Below are positions 1-12,206 of a DNA stretch of 64,000 nucleotides, in pieces (the stretch's first letter is position 1; each line of letters opens with the position of its first letter). The position numbers and the translations under genes were made by a program. The notes under the pieces were generated by a model. That model did no database searches, was not told where the DNA came from, and saw only the letters and a list, made by a program, of their open reading frames with translations. The stretch is from positions 1 to 64,000 of the forward strand of contig JACPNQ010000025.1 of assembly GCA_016185425.1 (NCBI GenBank), given 5' to 3'. Origin of the DNA: Acidobacteriota bacterium (lineage in GTDB: Bacteria; Acidobacteriota; Terriglobia; Bryobacterales; Bryobacteraceae).

Positions 1-5
1 AAAGC

Positions 6-35
6 AAAAACCCCGGCTGGTAGGCCGGGGTTTTT
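6..35. terminator. Bidirectional intrinsic terminator after 5S
   Basis: A perfect 7-bp GC stem (11-17 with 24-30) with a six-base loop is flanked by A5 on the left and T5 on the right. It can therefore terminate in both directions. It sits just downstream of the 5S gene of the minus-strand rRNA operon and is most simply that operon's terminator. Confidence 0.85.
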
Positions 36-45
36 GAATTAATTT

Positions 46-157
46 GGGCGACTTCCTACTCTCCCACACACTTGCGCGTGCAGTACCATCGGGGCTGAGA
101 GGCTTAACTACCGTGTTCGGGATGGGAACGGGTGGGGCCCTCTCGCTAGGATCACCC
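46..157 (-). rRNA. 5S ribosomal RNA
   Basis: Last gene of the minus-strand rRNA operon. Read on the minus strand it shows the conserved 5S core (CCGAACTCGG-like loop, here CCGAACACGG) and the closing GGGTGATC / GTCGCCC ends that pair to form helix I. Length about 112 nt, normal for bacteria. Ends are set by helix I pairing and may be off by one or two bases. Confidence 0.93.
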
Positions 158-170
158 AAAAGTTGTTGTA

Positions 171-223
171 TTGAATACTGACGGGAAAGCACGTGCGTGT
201 TGTATATGCACAGTAAATTTTAT

Positions 224-231
<8 letters not shown>
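171..231 (-). repeat. 3'-side arms of the 23S processing stems
   Basis: Two segments here are exact reverse complements of segments at the other end of the 23S gene. 171-185 pairs with 3251-3265 (15 bp, outer stem) and 213-231 pairs with 3144-3162 (19 bp, inner stem that includes the mature 23S ends). Stems of this kind are the usual RNase III processing sites that bring the two 23S termini together. Confidence 0.85.
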
Positions 232-3143
<2,912 letters not shown>

Positions 3144-3151
<8 letters not shown>

Positions 3152-3265
3152 ATAAAATTTACTCTACACACACACACATCACGCTACTCAGGCCTGACTT
3201 AGTCTTCCTTCCGGAATCCTAATCAGTTCCAAAATTTGTGCTTTATTATGCCCGTCAGTATTCAA
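3144..3265 (-). repeat. 5'-side arms of the 23S processing stems
   Basis: Partner arms of 171-231: 3144-3162 is the exact complement of 213-231 and 3251-3265 of 171-185. Between them lies a short CA-rich stretch. Nested perfect helices of 19 and 15 bp around the gene fit RNase III cleavage of the precursor. Confidence 0.85.
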
Positions 3266-3266
3266 T

Positions 3267-3276
3267 TGTCAAAGAT
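3267..3276 (-). promoter_or_regulatory. boxA-like antitermination site before 23S
   Basis: The minus strand reads GATCTTTGACA, close to the rRNA boxA consensus TGCTCTTTAACA. It lies in the tRNA-Ile/23S spacer, the usual place for a second boxA in rrn operons. A related copy lies upstream of 16S (4978-4987). Confidence 0.55.
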
Positions 3277-3309
3277 CTCGAAACTTGCTCGCGAAAAGGG
3301 TTCCGATAG

Positions 3310-3386
3310 TGGTGGGCCTGGATAGACTCGAACTATCGACCTCACCCTTATCAGGGGTGCGCTCTAGCCACCTGAGCTACAGGCCC
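3310..3386 (-). tRNA. tRNA-Ile (GAT)
   Basis: A 77-nt cloverleaf with acceptor stem GGGCCTG, anticodon GAT in the loop CTGATAA, T-loop TTCGAGT and encoded CCA. It lies in the 16S-23S spacer, where tRNA-Ile/tRNA-Ala pairs are typical. Confidence 0.96.
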
Positions 3387-3406
3387 GTGTAGGCTTTTTT
3401 CCAAGC

Positions 3407-3482
3407 TGGTGGAGCTGATCGGGATCGAACCGACGACCTCCTGAATGCAAATCAGGCGCTCTCCCAGCTGAGCTACAGCCCC
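3407..3482 (-). tRNA. tRNA-Ala (TGC)
   Basis: A 76-nt tRNA with acceptor GGGGCTG pairing CAGCTCC, which gives the G3:U70 alanine identity pair. The anticodon is TGC and CCA is encoded. It lies between 16S and tRNA-Ile on the minus strand. Confidence 0.96.
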
Positions 3483-3525
3483 CTTTTCGCCCGTTGCTTC
3501 GCAACGGCGAATTGTATCGAGGCCA

Positions 3526-3538
3526 ATTGGATGTCATG
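3526..3538 (-). repeat. 3' arm of the 16S processing stem
   Basis: Thirteen bases that pair with 4961-4973 upstream of 16S, with one G-U wobble. This helix would close the 16S precursor for RNase III. Its preservation shows that the 16S flanks are intact although the gene body is not. Confidence 0.7.
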
Positions 3539-3692
3539 GGCCCAGGAGTCCAAGCTCACCAGGCATAACCACTCGTTGTAATTCGAGAAAATAAGGAAGC
3601 GGCGATATGTGGAATAGAACGGCTGCCATTTACTAAACCGCCACTTGCGTGATCCGGTTCATCTTCAATGACTCTATCCACGTCCTCGTTTA

Positions 3693-4882
<1,190 letters not shown>

Positions 4883-4960
4883 CAGTTTGTTTTATCAGGC
4901 CAGACCGAAGTCCAACCCTTCGCCGCTCAGTAAACCTCAAATTATCTGACGTGGTTACTT

Positions 4961-4973
4961 CATAACATCCAAT
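4961..4973 (-). repeat. 5' arm of the 16S processing stem
   Basis: Minus-strand ATTGGATGTTATG pairs with 3526-3538 downstream of 16S (12 Watson-Crick pairs and one wobble). Confidence 0.7.
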
Positions 4974-4977
4974 CAGT

Positions 4978-4987
4978 TGTCAAAGAA
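4978..4987 (-). promoter_or_regulatory. boxA-like antitermination site in the rrn leader
   Basis: The minus strand reads GTTCTTTGACA, matching the boxA consensus closely. It lies about 100 nt upstream of mature 16S, right next to the processing arm. Confidence 0.6.
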
Positions 4988-5349
4988 CTGAGTTGACCAT
5001 CCAGCGAACCAGGCTTCCACCCGATAAACCGCCAATCAACCGGCCTCGAAAGGCATTTCCCCTGTCTGGGGGAATTCCGTACAAATTGTCAGAGGTTTTG
5101 GTTTGCGACTCCAGGTCGCCAATCGCTTTCGCGATGGCGGCAGGTCCTCTATTCCCTGCTCGCTCCGATTCGCATGCCGCTCAGTGCAGCGTTTTTCAGC
5201 TTACCACTGCTGACCGGACTGTGCAACTTTCAAACCGCCAAGCACCCTGGTTTGAAGTGCCGTCGCTCGAACTATTTCAGACTACCAGATGCCGCCTGAA
5301 AGGTGCAAGTTTCAAAAAAAGAATTCCGCGGCGGCCGCGGGCCCATTCG
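4988..5349 (-). promoter_or_regulatory. rrn leader and promoter region
   Basis: About 360 bp between the terminase-like gene and the rrn leader contain no convincing gene. Both flanking genes point left, so the rRNA promoter must lie here or further right. The best sigma70-like candidate I see on the minus strand is TTGCAC (5221-5226), a 17-bp spacer and TAAGCT (5198-5203). It is weak at the -10, so the assignment is tentative. Confidence 0.35.
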
Positions 5350-6198
5350 CTAGCTTCTCTTGAGCGGCGGCAGCTTGCGGCTGTTGAGCGCCGGGTCGTA
5401 CATCTGTTGCAACCGTTCGCGGGAGATGAGGCGGCCTGGGGCGGGTGTGAACTCGCAGTAGAACTCCTGGCGGAAGAATTGCGGCGTTCCTTTTCGGTGC
5501 AGCTCGAGGAACTCCTTGGTGATGTCCGGGCAGTCGTCGACGGTGCTGCGGATGCGGGTCCACTGGCCGTCGCCGTCGTGCCAGAAGTTGTAGAAGAAGC
5601 CGCTTTGTCCGTTGGGTGTCGACAGCATCCAGACGGCGCCGCCGGTGTGCGCAATAAAGGGCAACGTGGCCGAGAACACAGTGTCGCTGACGCGGGCGGC
5701 TTCATCGTAGATGACGATATCTGCGGTGCGGCTGGGGGCGGAGTCGGCCGAGTGGGCGATGGCGTAGATTTCGGCGCCGTTGGGCAATTTGAGTGAGAAC
5801 TCCTGGCCGCGGACACGGCGGTCCGGGAGGCCCAAGAGGCTGGCGAAGCTGAGCACCTTTTTGACGAGTTGGCCGCCCTGGTTTTCGGTGTGCGAGACAA
5901 CGATGATGGAGCAGCCGGGGTGTTCGAGTGCGTGGTGGAGGGCGCGAATGGCGATGACGGTGCTCTTGCCCCACTGGCGGTTGCAGCACAGGATGAGGCG
6001 CTTGGTTTTGGCGTCGAGCACCTGTTTCTGGATTTTCGCCGGTTTGAAGTTGAACCGCTCTTCGGCCCAGACGGAGGGTTTGGGCAGTTTGGCAGGGGCG
6101 GTGTTTTCGGCCGCGTCCGGACACGAGGGGGCGGCTCCCCAGGCGGTGCCGGCGAGGAGGCCGGCGTAGGATTGGCATTGTGTCCAGAGGTGAGCCAT
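5350..6198 (-). CDS. Terminase large-subunit-like ATPase (short)
   Basis: A 282-residue P-loop ATPase of the phage terminase/DNA-packaging type. A Walker A-like segment CCNRQWGKST lies at 71-80, Walker B IVIYDEAA at 161-168 (D165, E166) and a coupling motif LSTPNG at 192-197. The protein ends shortly after the ATPase core, so the C-terminal RNase-H-like nuclease of true large terminases (usually 400-600 residues) is missing. It starts 12 nt after the upstream gene, implying one transcript. No capsid, portal or tail genes are nearby. It could be a prophage relic or a domesticated packaging-type ATPase; the motor family is fairly sure, the function is not. Confidence 0.75.
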   Translation of the reverse strand: MAHLWTQCQSYAGLLAGTAWGAAPSCPDAAENTAPAKLPKPSVWAEERFNFKPAKIQKQVLDAKTKRLILCCNRQWGKSTVIAIRALHHALEHPGCSIIVVSHTENQGGQLVKKVLSFASLLGLPDRRVRGQEFSLKLPNGAEIYAIAHSADSAPSRTADIVIYDEAARVSDTVFSATLPFIAHTGGAVWMLSTPNGQSGFFYNFWHDGDGQWTRIRSTVDDCPDITKEFLELHRKGTPQFFRQEFYCEFTPAPGRLISRERLQQMYDPALNSRKLPPLKRS

Positions 6199-6210
6199 GA
6201 TTTGCCGTCC

Positions 6211-6963
6211 TTAGTTCGGTTTCTTGGGACCGGGATCGGGGTCGACATCTGAGGCGGGGTCGCGTTCGATGACGATGAGCTCGCGGCCGGGGAAGAAGTA
6301 TTCGTAGGCGCGGCGGGTCTGCTCGGAGGGGTCGTCGGTGATGAGCGGGCGCTCTTCCGATTCGGTTGTGTTTTCAACGGCTTCGGCGGAATCGGTGCCG
6401 GTTCGTTCGTGCTCCGATTGTTCGTCTCCGCAATTAGTGGTTTCGCCGCCGAGGCCTGGGAAGTGGGCATTCGTATGGCGGAGGCGGCGTTCGAGGCGTT
6501 CGAGACGGAGATGGAGTGCGTTGATGGTGCGGTCATAGGCGGCGGAGATTTTGAGCAGCGAGTTGGCCGAGTTGACGGTGCAGTGGATGTGGAGGAGCTC
6601 GTCGGGGAGGTCGTGAGGTTTGTGCTGCTCCTGGATGAAGGCGCGGTTGAAGGCGGCCGCTTTGGTGAGCTGGGCGCGGGTGAGCTCGAGGCGAGAGACG
6701 GCCATTTCGCGGACGATATCGATGGCAACGGGGCCGACGGGTTTGTAGTGGGCGAGGAGGTCGTTGAGAGTGCGGAAGAAGAGCCGGCTGTCCTCGTTGC
6801 AGAGGACGGCCGGGTGCGGGTTAGCGAGATGGCGGAGGGTCTGTGCGCGTTGGCCGTGTTTGAGGGCGTTGGCTCGCGAGCGGTCCTTGCCTTCGGGCGT
6901 GACCGGGCCTTTCGATTTTGCCCCGTTCTCGCGGGCGATTTGGGCTTTTCTTTCTTTGTCCAT
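6211..6963 (-). CDS. Conserved protein with N-terminal K/R-rich 'ANGAKSKGP' motif
   Basis: A 250-residue protein. The N-terminal 50 residues carry a basic signature (ARENGAKSKGPVTPEGKDRS, then ALKHG) that I recognise from a large family of uncharacterised proteins common in acidobacterial genomes. The middle is helical, with an RLERLERRLR stretch, and the C-terminus is acidic and low in complexity. It is the first gene of a two-gene unit with the terminase-like ATPase, 12 nt apart, so it occupies the position of a small terminase subunit. That role is inference. An intrinsic terminator just upstream separates it from the preceding operon. Confidence 0.7.
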   Translation of the reverse strand: MDKERKAQIARENGAKSKGPVTPEGKDRSRANALKHGQRAQTLRHLANPHPAVLCNEDSRLFFRTLNDLLAHYKPVGPVAIDIVREMAVSRLELTRAQLTKAAAFNRAFIQEQHKPHDLPDELLHIHCTVNSANSLLKISAAYDRTINALHLRLERLERRLRHTNAHFPGLGGETTNCGDEQSEHERTGTDSAEAVENTTESEERPLITDDPSEQTRRAYEYFFPGRELIVIERDPASDVDPDPGPKKPN

Positions 6964-6995
6964 GATTCTCTCCTTTTATTCGCCTCCATTTCGGG

Positions 6996-7047
6996 TGGAA
7001 AAAAGGCGAAGGCCTCTGACGCCGAATGGGGCGCCAGAGGCCTTCGC
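6996..7047 (-). terminator. Intrinsic terminator, minus strand
   Basis: Inverted repeat 7006-7023 / 7030-7047 (18-bp arms, one mismatch, six-base loop) followed on the minus strand by a run of six T. It ends transcripts arriving from the nucleotidyltransferase pair at 7190-8075 and insulates the terminase-like genes. Confidence 0.85.
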
Positions 7048-7189
7048 AGAGTGTCACACCTTATGGAAAACGCAAGGCTGCGCGATGCGCGAGCCTATTC
7101 AAGCTGTAGCATACGGGTACAAGGGAAACGGGCGCGCGCGGAAGCGGATTGGCTGTAAATTACTAGAAATAATCGAGAAATAGTTTTGA

Positions 7190-7747
7190 CTATTTCTGTG
7201 ACCGGGGTTCGCGAGTGTAGTCGATTTTGGTGTAGCGAGCCAGGCGGGCGGCGACGATCGCGTGGAGCTCGGCGGACAAATCGGTTTCTTCAAGGCGGGC
7301 TTGGAGGATGCCGGGTGAGGCCATGGAGTAGTGGTGAAGGGACTGGACAAAGTCGATGTCCTTGTCGCGGCCGGCGACGAGTTTAGAAATGGCCAGGTCG
7401 TGCACTTCCAAGCAGAGTCCGCGCACGAAGTGAGTATTTTCGTTTGCAATGGTGATGAGCCGGCCTTCCCAGTTTGCCGGGAGAATCGCCGTTTCCGGTC
7501 CGACGCCATGCGCGTAGTAACCGTAGACATGTTCAAAAGGCGAGCCCTCGCCGATCGAGGCGTCGATGAGGTCGGAGCGCTCCGGATGCGAGCGTGGATA
7601 AACATCGGCTTCGCGGGACACAAGTAATTCCTCGGGTGCGTCCGGGAACTGGCCCAGGACCGCCTGACTTCCAATGATGACGATCTCATCGACGTCAGCT
7701 ATTGTGGCTGCGGCCCGGATTATGTGTTCCAGTTGCAAACGCGTCAT
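7190..7747 (-). CDS. DUF6036-type nucleotidyltransferase (toxin-like)
   Basis: 185 residues. The N-terminal half matches the minimal nucleotidyltransferase fold used by AbiEii/MenT-like proteins. The GSQAVLG segment (26-32) corresponds to the GG/GS...A nucleotide-binding turn, EADVYP (46-51) to the metal-binding acidic motif, and VHDLAISKLVAGRDKDIDF to the 'DL...KL.AGR.KD..D' helix typical of these proteins. It overlaps the upstream small gene by 53 nt, indicating translational coupling. By family analogy it may be the toxin of a type IV-like toxin-antitoxin pair, but no activity can be read from sequence. A hairpin overlaps its stop codon. Confidence 0.7.
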   Translation of the reverse strand: MTRLQLEHIIRAAATIADVDEIVIIGSQAVLGQFPDAPEELLVSREADVYPRSHPERSDLIDASIGEGSPFEHVYGYYAHGVGPETAILPANWEGRLITIANENTHFVRGLCLEVHDLAISKLVAGRDKDIDFVQSLHHYSMASPGILQARLEETDLSAELHAIVAARLARYTKIDYTREPRSQK

Positions 7748-8075
7748 AGATCTCCCATCGCTCTTTTGGAGTGAGTACGCCTGCGAAGGGGCTTGCCTGC
7801 CGCATCGCCCTCATTCGTTCGCTGTCTTCCTGGAGTAAGTTAACGATCTCTTCTATGGGATGCTTCAGGAGTTCTTCCCACGCGTCGAAGTAGTGGGTGG
7901 AGCGACCGGCAGTTGACCGCCAGCGACTGAGATTGTCTTGGGCTATTCCGAGAAGAGCAGGATCTTTGCGCAGCTTGAGCGCGATTAGGCTATGCATCGC
8001 CAGGCTGCGAGCGTCGATGCGAGCATGGCCTGATTGCCAGCGATTCGATTGGCCTGCGGAACTGGCGGGGAGCAT
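7695..8075 (-). CDS. Small partner protein of the DUF6036 gene (antitoxin-like)
   Basis: About 126 residues if started at the ATG at 8075. An internal ATG at 7994 is also possible and the frame stays open up to 8135. The conserved part runs from the IDARSLAMH segment to the C-terminal SPFAGVLTPKERW motif; this short helical protein repeatedly lies in front of DUF6036 nucleotidyltransferases. The 53-nt overlap with the downstream gene fixes the pairing. The antitoxin role is inferred from gene order, and the start is uncertain. Confidence 0.55.
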   Translation of the reverse strand: MLPASSAGQSNRWQSGHARIDARSLAMHSLIALKLRKDPALLGIAQDNLSRWRSTAGRSTHYFDAWEELLKHPIEEIVNLLQEDSERMRAMRQASPFAGVLTPKERWEIYDAFATGTHNPGRSHNS

Positions 8076-8218
8076 CCTGCTTGGATTGTAGCAATGGAGA
8101 TTGGTAAGACTGCACGTCTGGTTCAGTTTGAGCATTTCAGGGCCAACCCTGTCTCGAATTCCCGATGCTTTGTGTCCACCCTCGAACGTGTTAACGTGAG
8201 GACCACCGGCGAGATTCC

Positions 8219-10687
8219 ATGTGGCAGGACTTCCAATACGCTGTCCGGATGCTGCGAAAGAATCCAGGTTTCACGATTCTGGCCGCGTTGACCGTCGCCC
8301 TGGGAATCGGAGCGAACACGGCCATGTTCAGCGTAATCCAGGCCGTATTCCTGCGTCCGCTTCCGTTTGCGGACCAGCATCGCCTGGTAATGCTGTCGCA
8401 GAACGATGGACTGGTAAGCCCGGCGAATCTCGTCGACTGGGAGGCGCAGAACGGCGTCTTCGAACACCTGGGCGCGTGGCCCGGAATGGCCGACTATGTG
8501 GCCGCGTTTAATATCATCGGCCGAGACGGCAGCGCGGCGCGAGTACGCGGGGTCTATGTCTCATCGGGATTCTTCCGAGCTCTTGCCACGCAGCCGGTTC
8601 TGGGCCGAACCTTTTTCCCGGAGGAAGACAGGCTGCGAGAGCATCGCCCGGCAGTGCTCAGCTATAGCTACTGGCAGGAGCGCTTCGGCGGCGATCGAGG
8701 CATTCTGGGACAGACCATCGAAGTGGACACCTTTCGCGGCGGTGTTTACAACATTGTTGGCGTCATGCCTTCGGAGTTCGATTTCCCTTCCGGCACGCAG
8801 ATCTATCTACCGATCGCGTTTTGGGGCGGGGGCCCATTGCCGGCTGTGGATACCCCGGACCGCTGTTGTGCATGGTTCAACGTCATTGGCCGCCTTAAAC
8901 CCGGCGTGACGCGCGAACGGGCGCAAGGCGAGATGACGACGATCGCGCGGAGAATCTCGGAGCGGCATCGGCAAGCGGCGCCAGTCACGGACGTCAAGGT
9001 GACGCTGCTGCGCCAGGAACTGGTGGGGAACCATCGCACGGCGCTCCTGGCCCTTTTCGGAGCGGTAGGATGCGTCCTGCTGATCGCCTGCGTGAACGTC
9101 GCGAATCTGCTGCTATCGCGCGTGCTGGCAAGACGCGGCGACATGATGATACGGGCAGCGCTCGGAGCGAGCACTGGACAACTGGTACGGCAGGTCATGG
9201 CGGAAAGTGTCGTGTTGACGGGGATCGGGGCCGCCGCGGGCATCCTCCTGGCCGTGTGGGCCCAGGATGTGCTGCGCAGCTCACTCGCCGGCAAGATCCC
9301 ATTCGCCGCCGACACACGGATCGATTGGAGCGTACTCGCGTTCGCGATCACGGTCACACTGGCGACGGCGGGCTTGTGCGGTCTGGCGCCGATCGCGCAT
9401 CTGCGGCTCGGCGGCATACCGTCCATTCTGCAAGGCAGGCTGCGGTCACACACCGAGGCGCCGCGCGGCCGCGTCTTGCGGCAGGCTCTGATAACCGGCG
9501 AAGTCGCGCTGGCTGTCGTGCTGGCGGCCGGCGCCGGGCTGTTGATCCGAACGGTGGCGAAGCTTGAGTCGGTGAATCCCGGATTTCAAGCGGACCGCGT
9601 GCTTGCAATGTCCTTCGATTTCACCGCGAGTCCGTTCCGTGGGCCTGGCAACCAACAGCCCTATTTCCAGGAGTTGATGACGCAGGTGAGCGGCTTGCCT
9701 GGCGTCCGCCGGGTGGGCGCGGTCAGCGAGCCGCCGCTAAGCCGCCGGCGCTTGCCCGACCAGGCGATTACGATCGAAGGGCAGCCGCTGCGGAACCGGG
9801 CAGAATCGCCGCAGGCGATATTTCAAGCTATCAGTCCCGGCTACCTTCCGGCGCTAGGGATTGCCCTCAAGACCGGACGGCTGTTCACGGAGGCTGATGG
9901 CCGCGACGATAAGCTGGTGGCTATCGTCAACGAGACAGCGGCACGGCTGTACTGGCGCGGGGAAGATCCCGTCGGAAAGCGGCTGGCGATGGGCAGCAGC
10001 GAACGGTTTGGGTACTTCCGAGTCCCGCCGCGGCCCGGTGAGCCGGAGTGGCGCCAGATTATCGGTGTCGTCTCCGACATCCGCAGTTCGGCTCTCGATC
10101 AACCACCACAGCCCGAGGTCTTTTTCAGCTATCGCCAGTACCCGATGTACAGCCCGACGCTGGTTGTGCAGACCGAGGGAGATCCGCTGGCGCTTGCGCC
10201 GGCCGTCAGACAGGAAGCGTTGCGGCTGAACTCGCGCGCGATCGTCACCGGCGTGAGAACGTTGGAACAGGTTGCCGCCGAGTCGATCGCGCAGCCGCGC
10301 CTTCGAGCGAGACTAGTCGCAGTGTTTTCCGCCCTGGCGCTTTTTCTGAGCGGCCTCGGTATTTACGGTGTGACTTCATTCACGGTAGCCCAGCGAACGC
10401 AGGAGATCGGGATACGGATGGCACTAGGCGCGACTGCGAGTGGGGTTTTGTGGCTGATAGTGCGGCAAGCCATGCGTGCGACGGGAATCGGGCTGGCGCT
10501 GGGAATTGCGGGAGCCCTTGCGGTTGGGCGGTGGGTTTCGACGCTGTTGTATGGAGTTGGCCCGGCGGATCCGCTATCGCTGGTGGGAGCGTCTCTGCTC
10601 TTTACCGCAGCCGCCATTGGGGCAAGCTACATTCCTGCGCGGCGCGCCGCGACTGTGGATCCGGCGGAGGCGCTGCGGAGTGGGTAG
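8219..10687 (+). CDS. ADOP-type MacB/FtsX permease without ATPase
   Basis: An 822-residue integral membrane protein. It starts with the MWQDFQYAVRMLRKNPGFT leader and ALGIGANTAMFS first helix characteristic of acidobacterial duplicated orphan permeases. Two periplasmic MacB-core domains (about 50-240 and 450-650) alternate with two FtsX four-helix blocks (about 275-400 and 695-815); the last ends with the AxxPARRAATVDPAEALR signature. No ABC ATPase gene is adjacent, as is usual for this family. Its role is probably in mechanotransmission or export of lipophilic or peptide substrates together with an unlinked ATPase. It is transcribed alone and divergently from the toxin-antitoxin-like pair. 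Confidence 0.9.
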   Translation: MWQDFQYAVRMLRKNPGFTILAALTVALGIGANTAMFSVIQAVFLRPLPFADQHRLVMLSQNDGLVSPANLVDWEAQNGVFEHLGAWPGMADYVAAFNIIGRDGSAARVRGVYVSSGFFRALATQPVLGRTFFPEEDRLREHRPAVLSYSYWQERFGGDRGILGQTIEVDTFRGGVYNIVGVMPSEFDFPSGTQIYLPIAFWGGGPLPAVDTPDRCCAWFNVIGRLKPGVTRERAQGEMTTIARRISERHRQAAPVTDVKVTLLRQELVGNHRTALLALFGAVGCVLLIACVNVANLLLSRVLARRGDMMIRAALGASTGQLVRQVMAESVVLTGIGAAAGILLAVWAQDVLRSSLAGKIPFAADTRIDWSVLAFAITVTLATAGLCGLAPIAHLRLGGIPSILQGRLRSHTEAPRGRVLRQALITGEVALAVVLAAGAGLLIRTVAKLESVNPGFQADRVLAMSFDFTASPFRGPGNQQPYFQELMTQVSGLPGVRRVGAVSEPPLSRRRLPDQAITIEGQPLRNRAESPQAIFQAISPGYLPALGIALKTGRLFTEADGRDDKLVAIVNETAARLYWRGEDPVGKRLAMGSSERFGYFRVPPRPGEPEWRQIIGVVSDIRSSALDQPPQPEVFFSYRQYPMYSPTLVVQTEGDPLALAPAVRQEALRLNSRAIVTGVRTLEQVAAESIAQPRLRARLVAVFSALALFLSGLGIYGVTSFTVAQRTQEIGIRMALGATASGVLWLIVRQAMRATGIGLALGIAGALAVGRWVSTLLYGVGPADPLSLVGASLLFTAAAIGASYIPARRAATVDPAEALRSG

Positions 10688-10900
10688 GGTGCCTCGACGC
10701 GGGACCGGCGCCGGGAGGTAGACTGGGCTTTCCGGCCACATTCGAAGGCGATTGCAATTCAAGTGCGAGGATCATCCAGCAAGCCAATCGGGCCGGAAAC
10801 ATCGCTTCGAACTGGCGCCGCATCGGAGCGGTTCCGCGGCTGCGCGTGGCGGTTCATTGAGGTGATATAGTTCGAGAACTTTTTCCCGAGGTATCACAAC

Positions 10901-12142
10901 ATGAGACTCGCTCGCAGAGACTTGCTTAAGTTCGCGATGGGCCTACCGGCCGCGTCGTGGCTCTCGAATTACAGCGCGCTGGCGGCACCGTTTGCCGGAT
11001 TGGTCAAGATCAAGTCGATTAAGACGCTGGGGCTGGATAACCTCGGCGACGGGAGCCTGATCCGGATTGACACGGATGCCGGGTTGATTGGTTATGGCGA
11101 GGCGGGGCTTCCGGCTCCGGCGGCTCGCGCGCGGATCGAGATGTTTCAGGCACAACTGGTGGGGCAGGACCCGCTGGCGATCGCGCGGCACTTCTATATG
11201 CTGTCGGCGACGCAGTATTCGTTCATGGCGAATATTCCCACCGTGAGCGGCATCGACATCGCGCTGTGGGATCTGGCGGGGAAGATCACGGGTTATCCGA
11301 TCTACAAGCTACTCGGCGGGCCGCTGCGCAAAGACATTCCGGTGTATTCGCATGGCAACCCCGGGAACATGCTCGATAAGGGGGTTTGCCGCGCGTGGGC
11401 GGACCATGTGAAGGCCGAGCCGGAAGGGTTTACGGCATTCAAGTTCGGCTTCGGGGAGCGCGGGGGCCGCCGCGTCACAGGACCGTACAATCCGACACTG
11501 GACGGCGCCGATTTTCGACGAACGGCGAAGGGCTATGGGAATCTTCGCGAGGCGGTGGGCGACGACATCGACATTGCGATGCACTGTACGGGACAGTTCG
11601 ATACGCGGACCTCGATTGGGCTATGCAAGGCGATTGAGCCGGTGGACCCGATGTGGATCGAGGATCCGCTGACGGTGCGCTATTCGGAGGCGTGGCGGGA
11701 GCTAAAGCGTTCGACGCGGGTGCCGCTGCTGGCCGGCGAGAAGGTCGAAATGGTGGAAGGGTTCCGGCCGTATCTCGACAACCAGGTGCTGGACATGATT
11801 CACCCGGACGTTTCGTATTCCGGCGGCATCACGGGTTGCCGGCAGATTGCCGACTATGCGGCGCTGACGAGAACGCCGGTGGGGCTTCATAGCGGGCCGT
11901 GTACGTTGATCCGGTTTTACGCTTCGATGCACCTGGGCGCCGCGATTCAGAATTTCTTTAAAGTGGAGAACGCGCTTGGGGCGTTTCGGGGGAATAAGGA
12001 GAAGATGGCGCAGGGCAAGACGCCTGTCGTGCGGAAGAGCGTATTTCCGGTGCCGGAGGGGCCTGGGTTGGGGCTTGATTTGAATGAGGATTGGTTGAAG
12101 TCCCACATTGCGGAGGCGGAGGGGGAGAAGTGGTGGGGGTAG
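10901..12142 (+). CDS. Enolase-superfamily enzyme (mandelate racemase/MLE family), Tat-exported
   Basis: A 413-residue protein with a twin-arginine leader (RLARRDLLKFAMG, cleavage after about residue 30) and both enolase-superfamily domains: capping domain to about 140, then a TIM barrel. Second and third metal-ligand positions are visible (E254 in WIEDPL, E280 in LAGEK), and H330 occupies the barrel-7 base position. At the first ligand position, aligned by the LCKAIE...WIED spacing to the second family member at 62146-63501, there is H228 rather than Asp. I recall related acidobacterial proteins with His there, so this is likely a subfamily trait. The substrate is an acid sugar or similar, not assignable. 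A CGAGGT ribosome-binding site lies 11 nt upstream. Confidence 0.85.
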   Translation: MRLARRDLLKFAMGLPAASWLSNYSALAAPFAGLVKIKSIKTLGLDNLGDGSLIRIDTDAGLIGYGEAGLPAPAARARIEMFQAQLVGQDPLAIARHFYMLSATQYSFMANIPTVSGIDIALWDLAGKITGYPIYKLLGGPLRKDIPVYSHGNPGNMLDKGVCRAWADHVKAEPEGFTAFKFGFGERGGRRVTGPYNPTLDGADFRRTAKGYGNLREAVGDDIDIAMHCTGQFDTRTSIGLCKAIEPVDPMWIEDPLTVRYSEAWRELKRSTRVPLLAGEKVEMVEGFRPYLDNQVLDMIHPDVSYSGGITGCRQIADYAALTRTPVGLHSGPCTLIRFYASMHLGAAIQNFFKVENALGAFRGNKEKMAQGKTPVVRKSVFPVPEGPGLGLDLNEDWLKSHIAEAEGEKWWG

Positions 12143-12206
12143 GGGGTGGGACTTGGGAAGAGCGGTACAAACCAGGTGGAATCGAGGTAATATCCCCTGC
12201 CGCTTC

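Noticed and set aside
5277..6989. A 570-codon Ser/Pro/Arg-rich minus-strand frame
   Set aside because: It overlaps both terminase-region genes in another frame, has low-complexity composition and no motif; a shadow.
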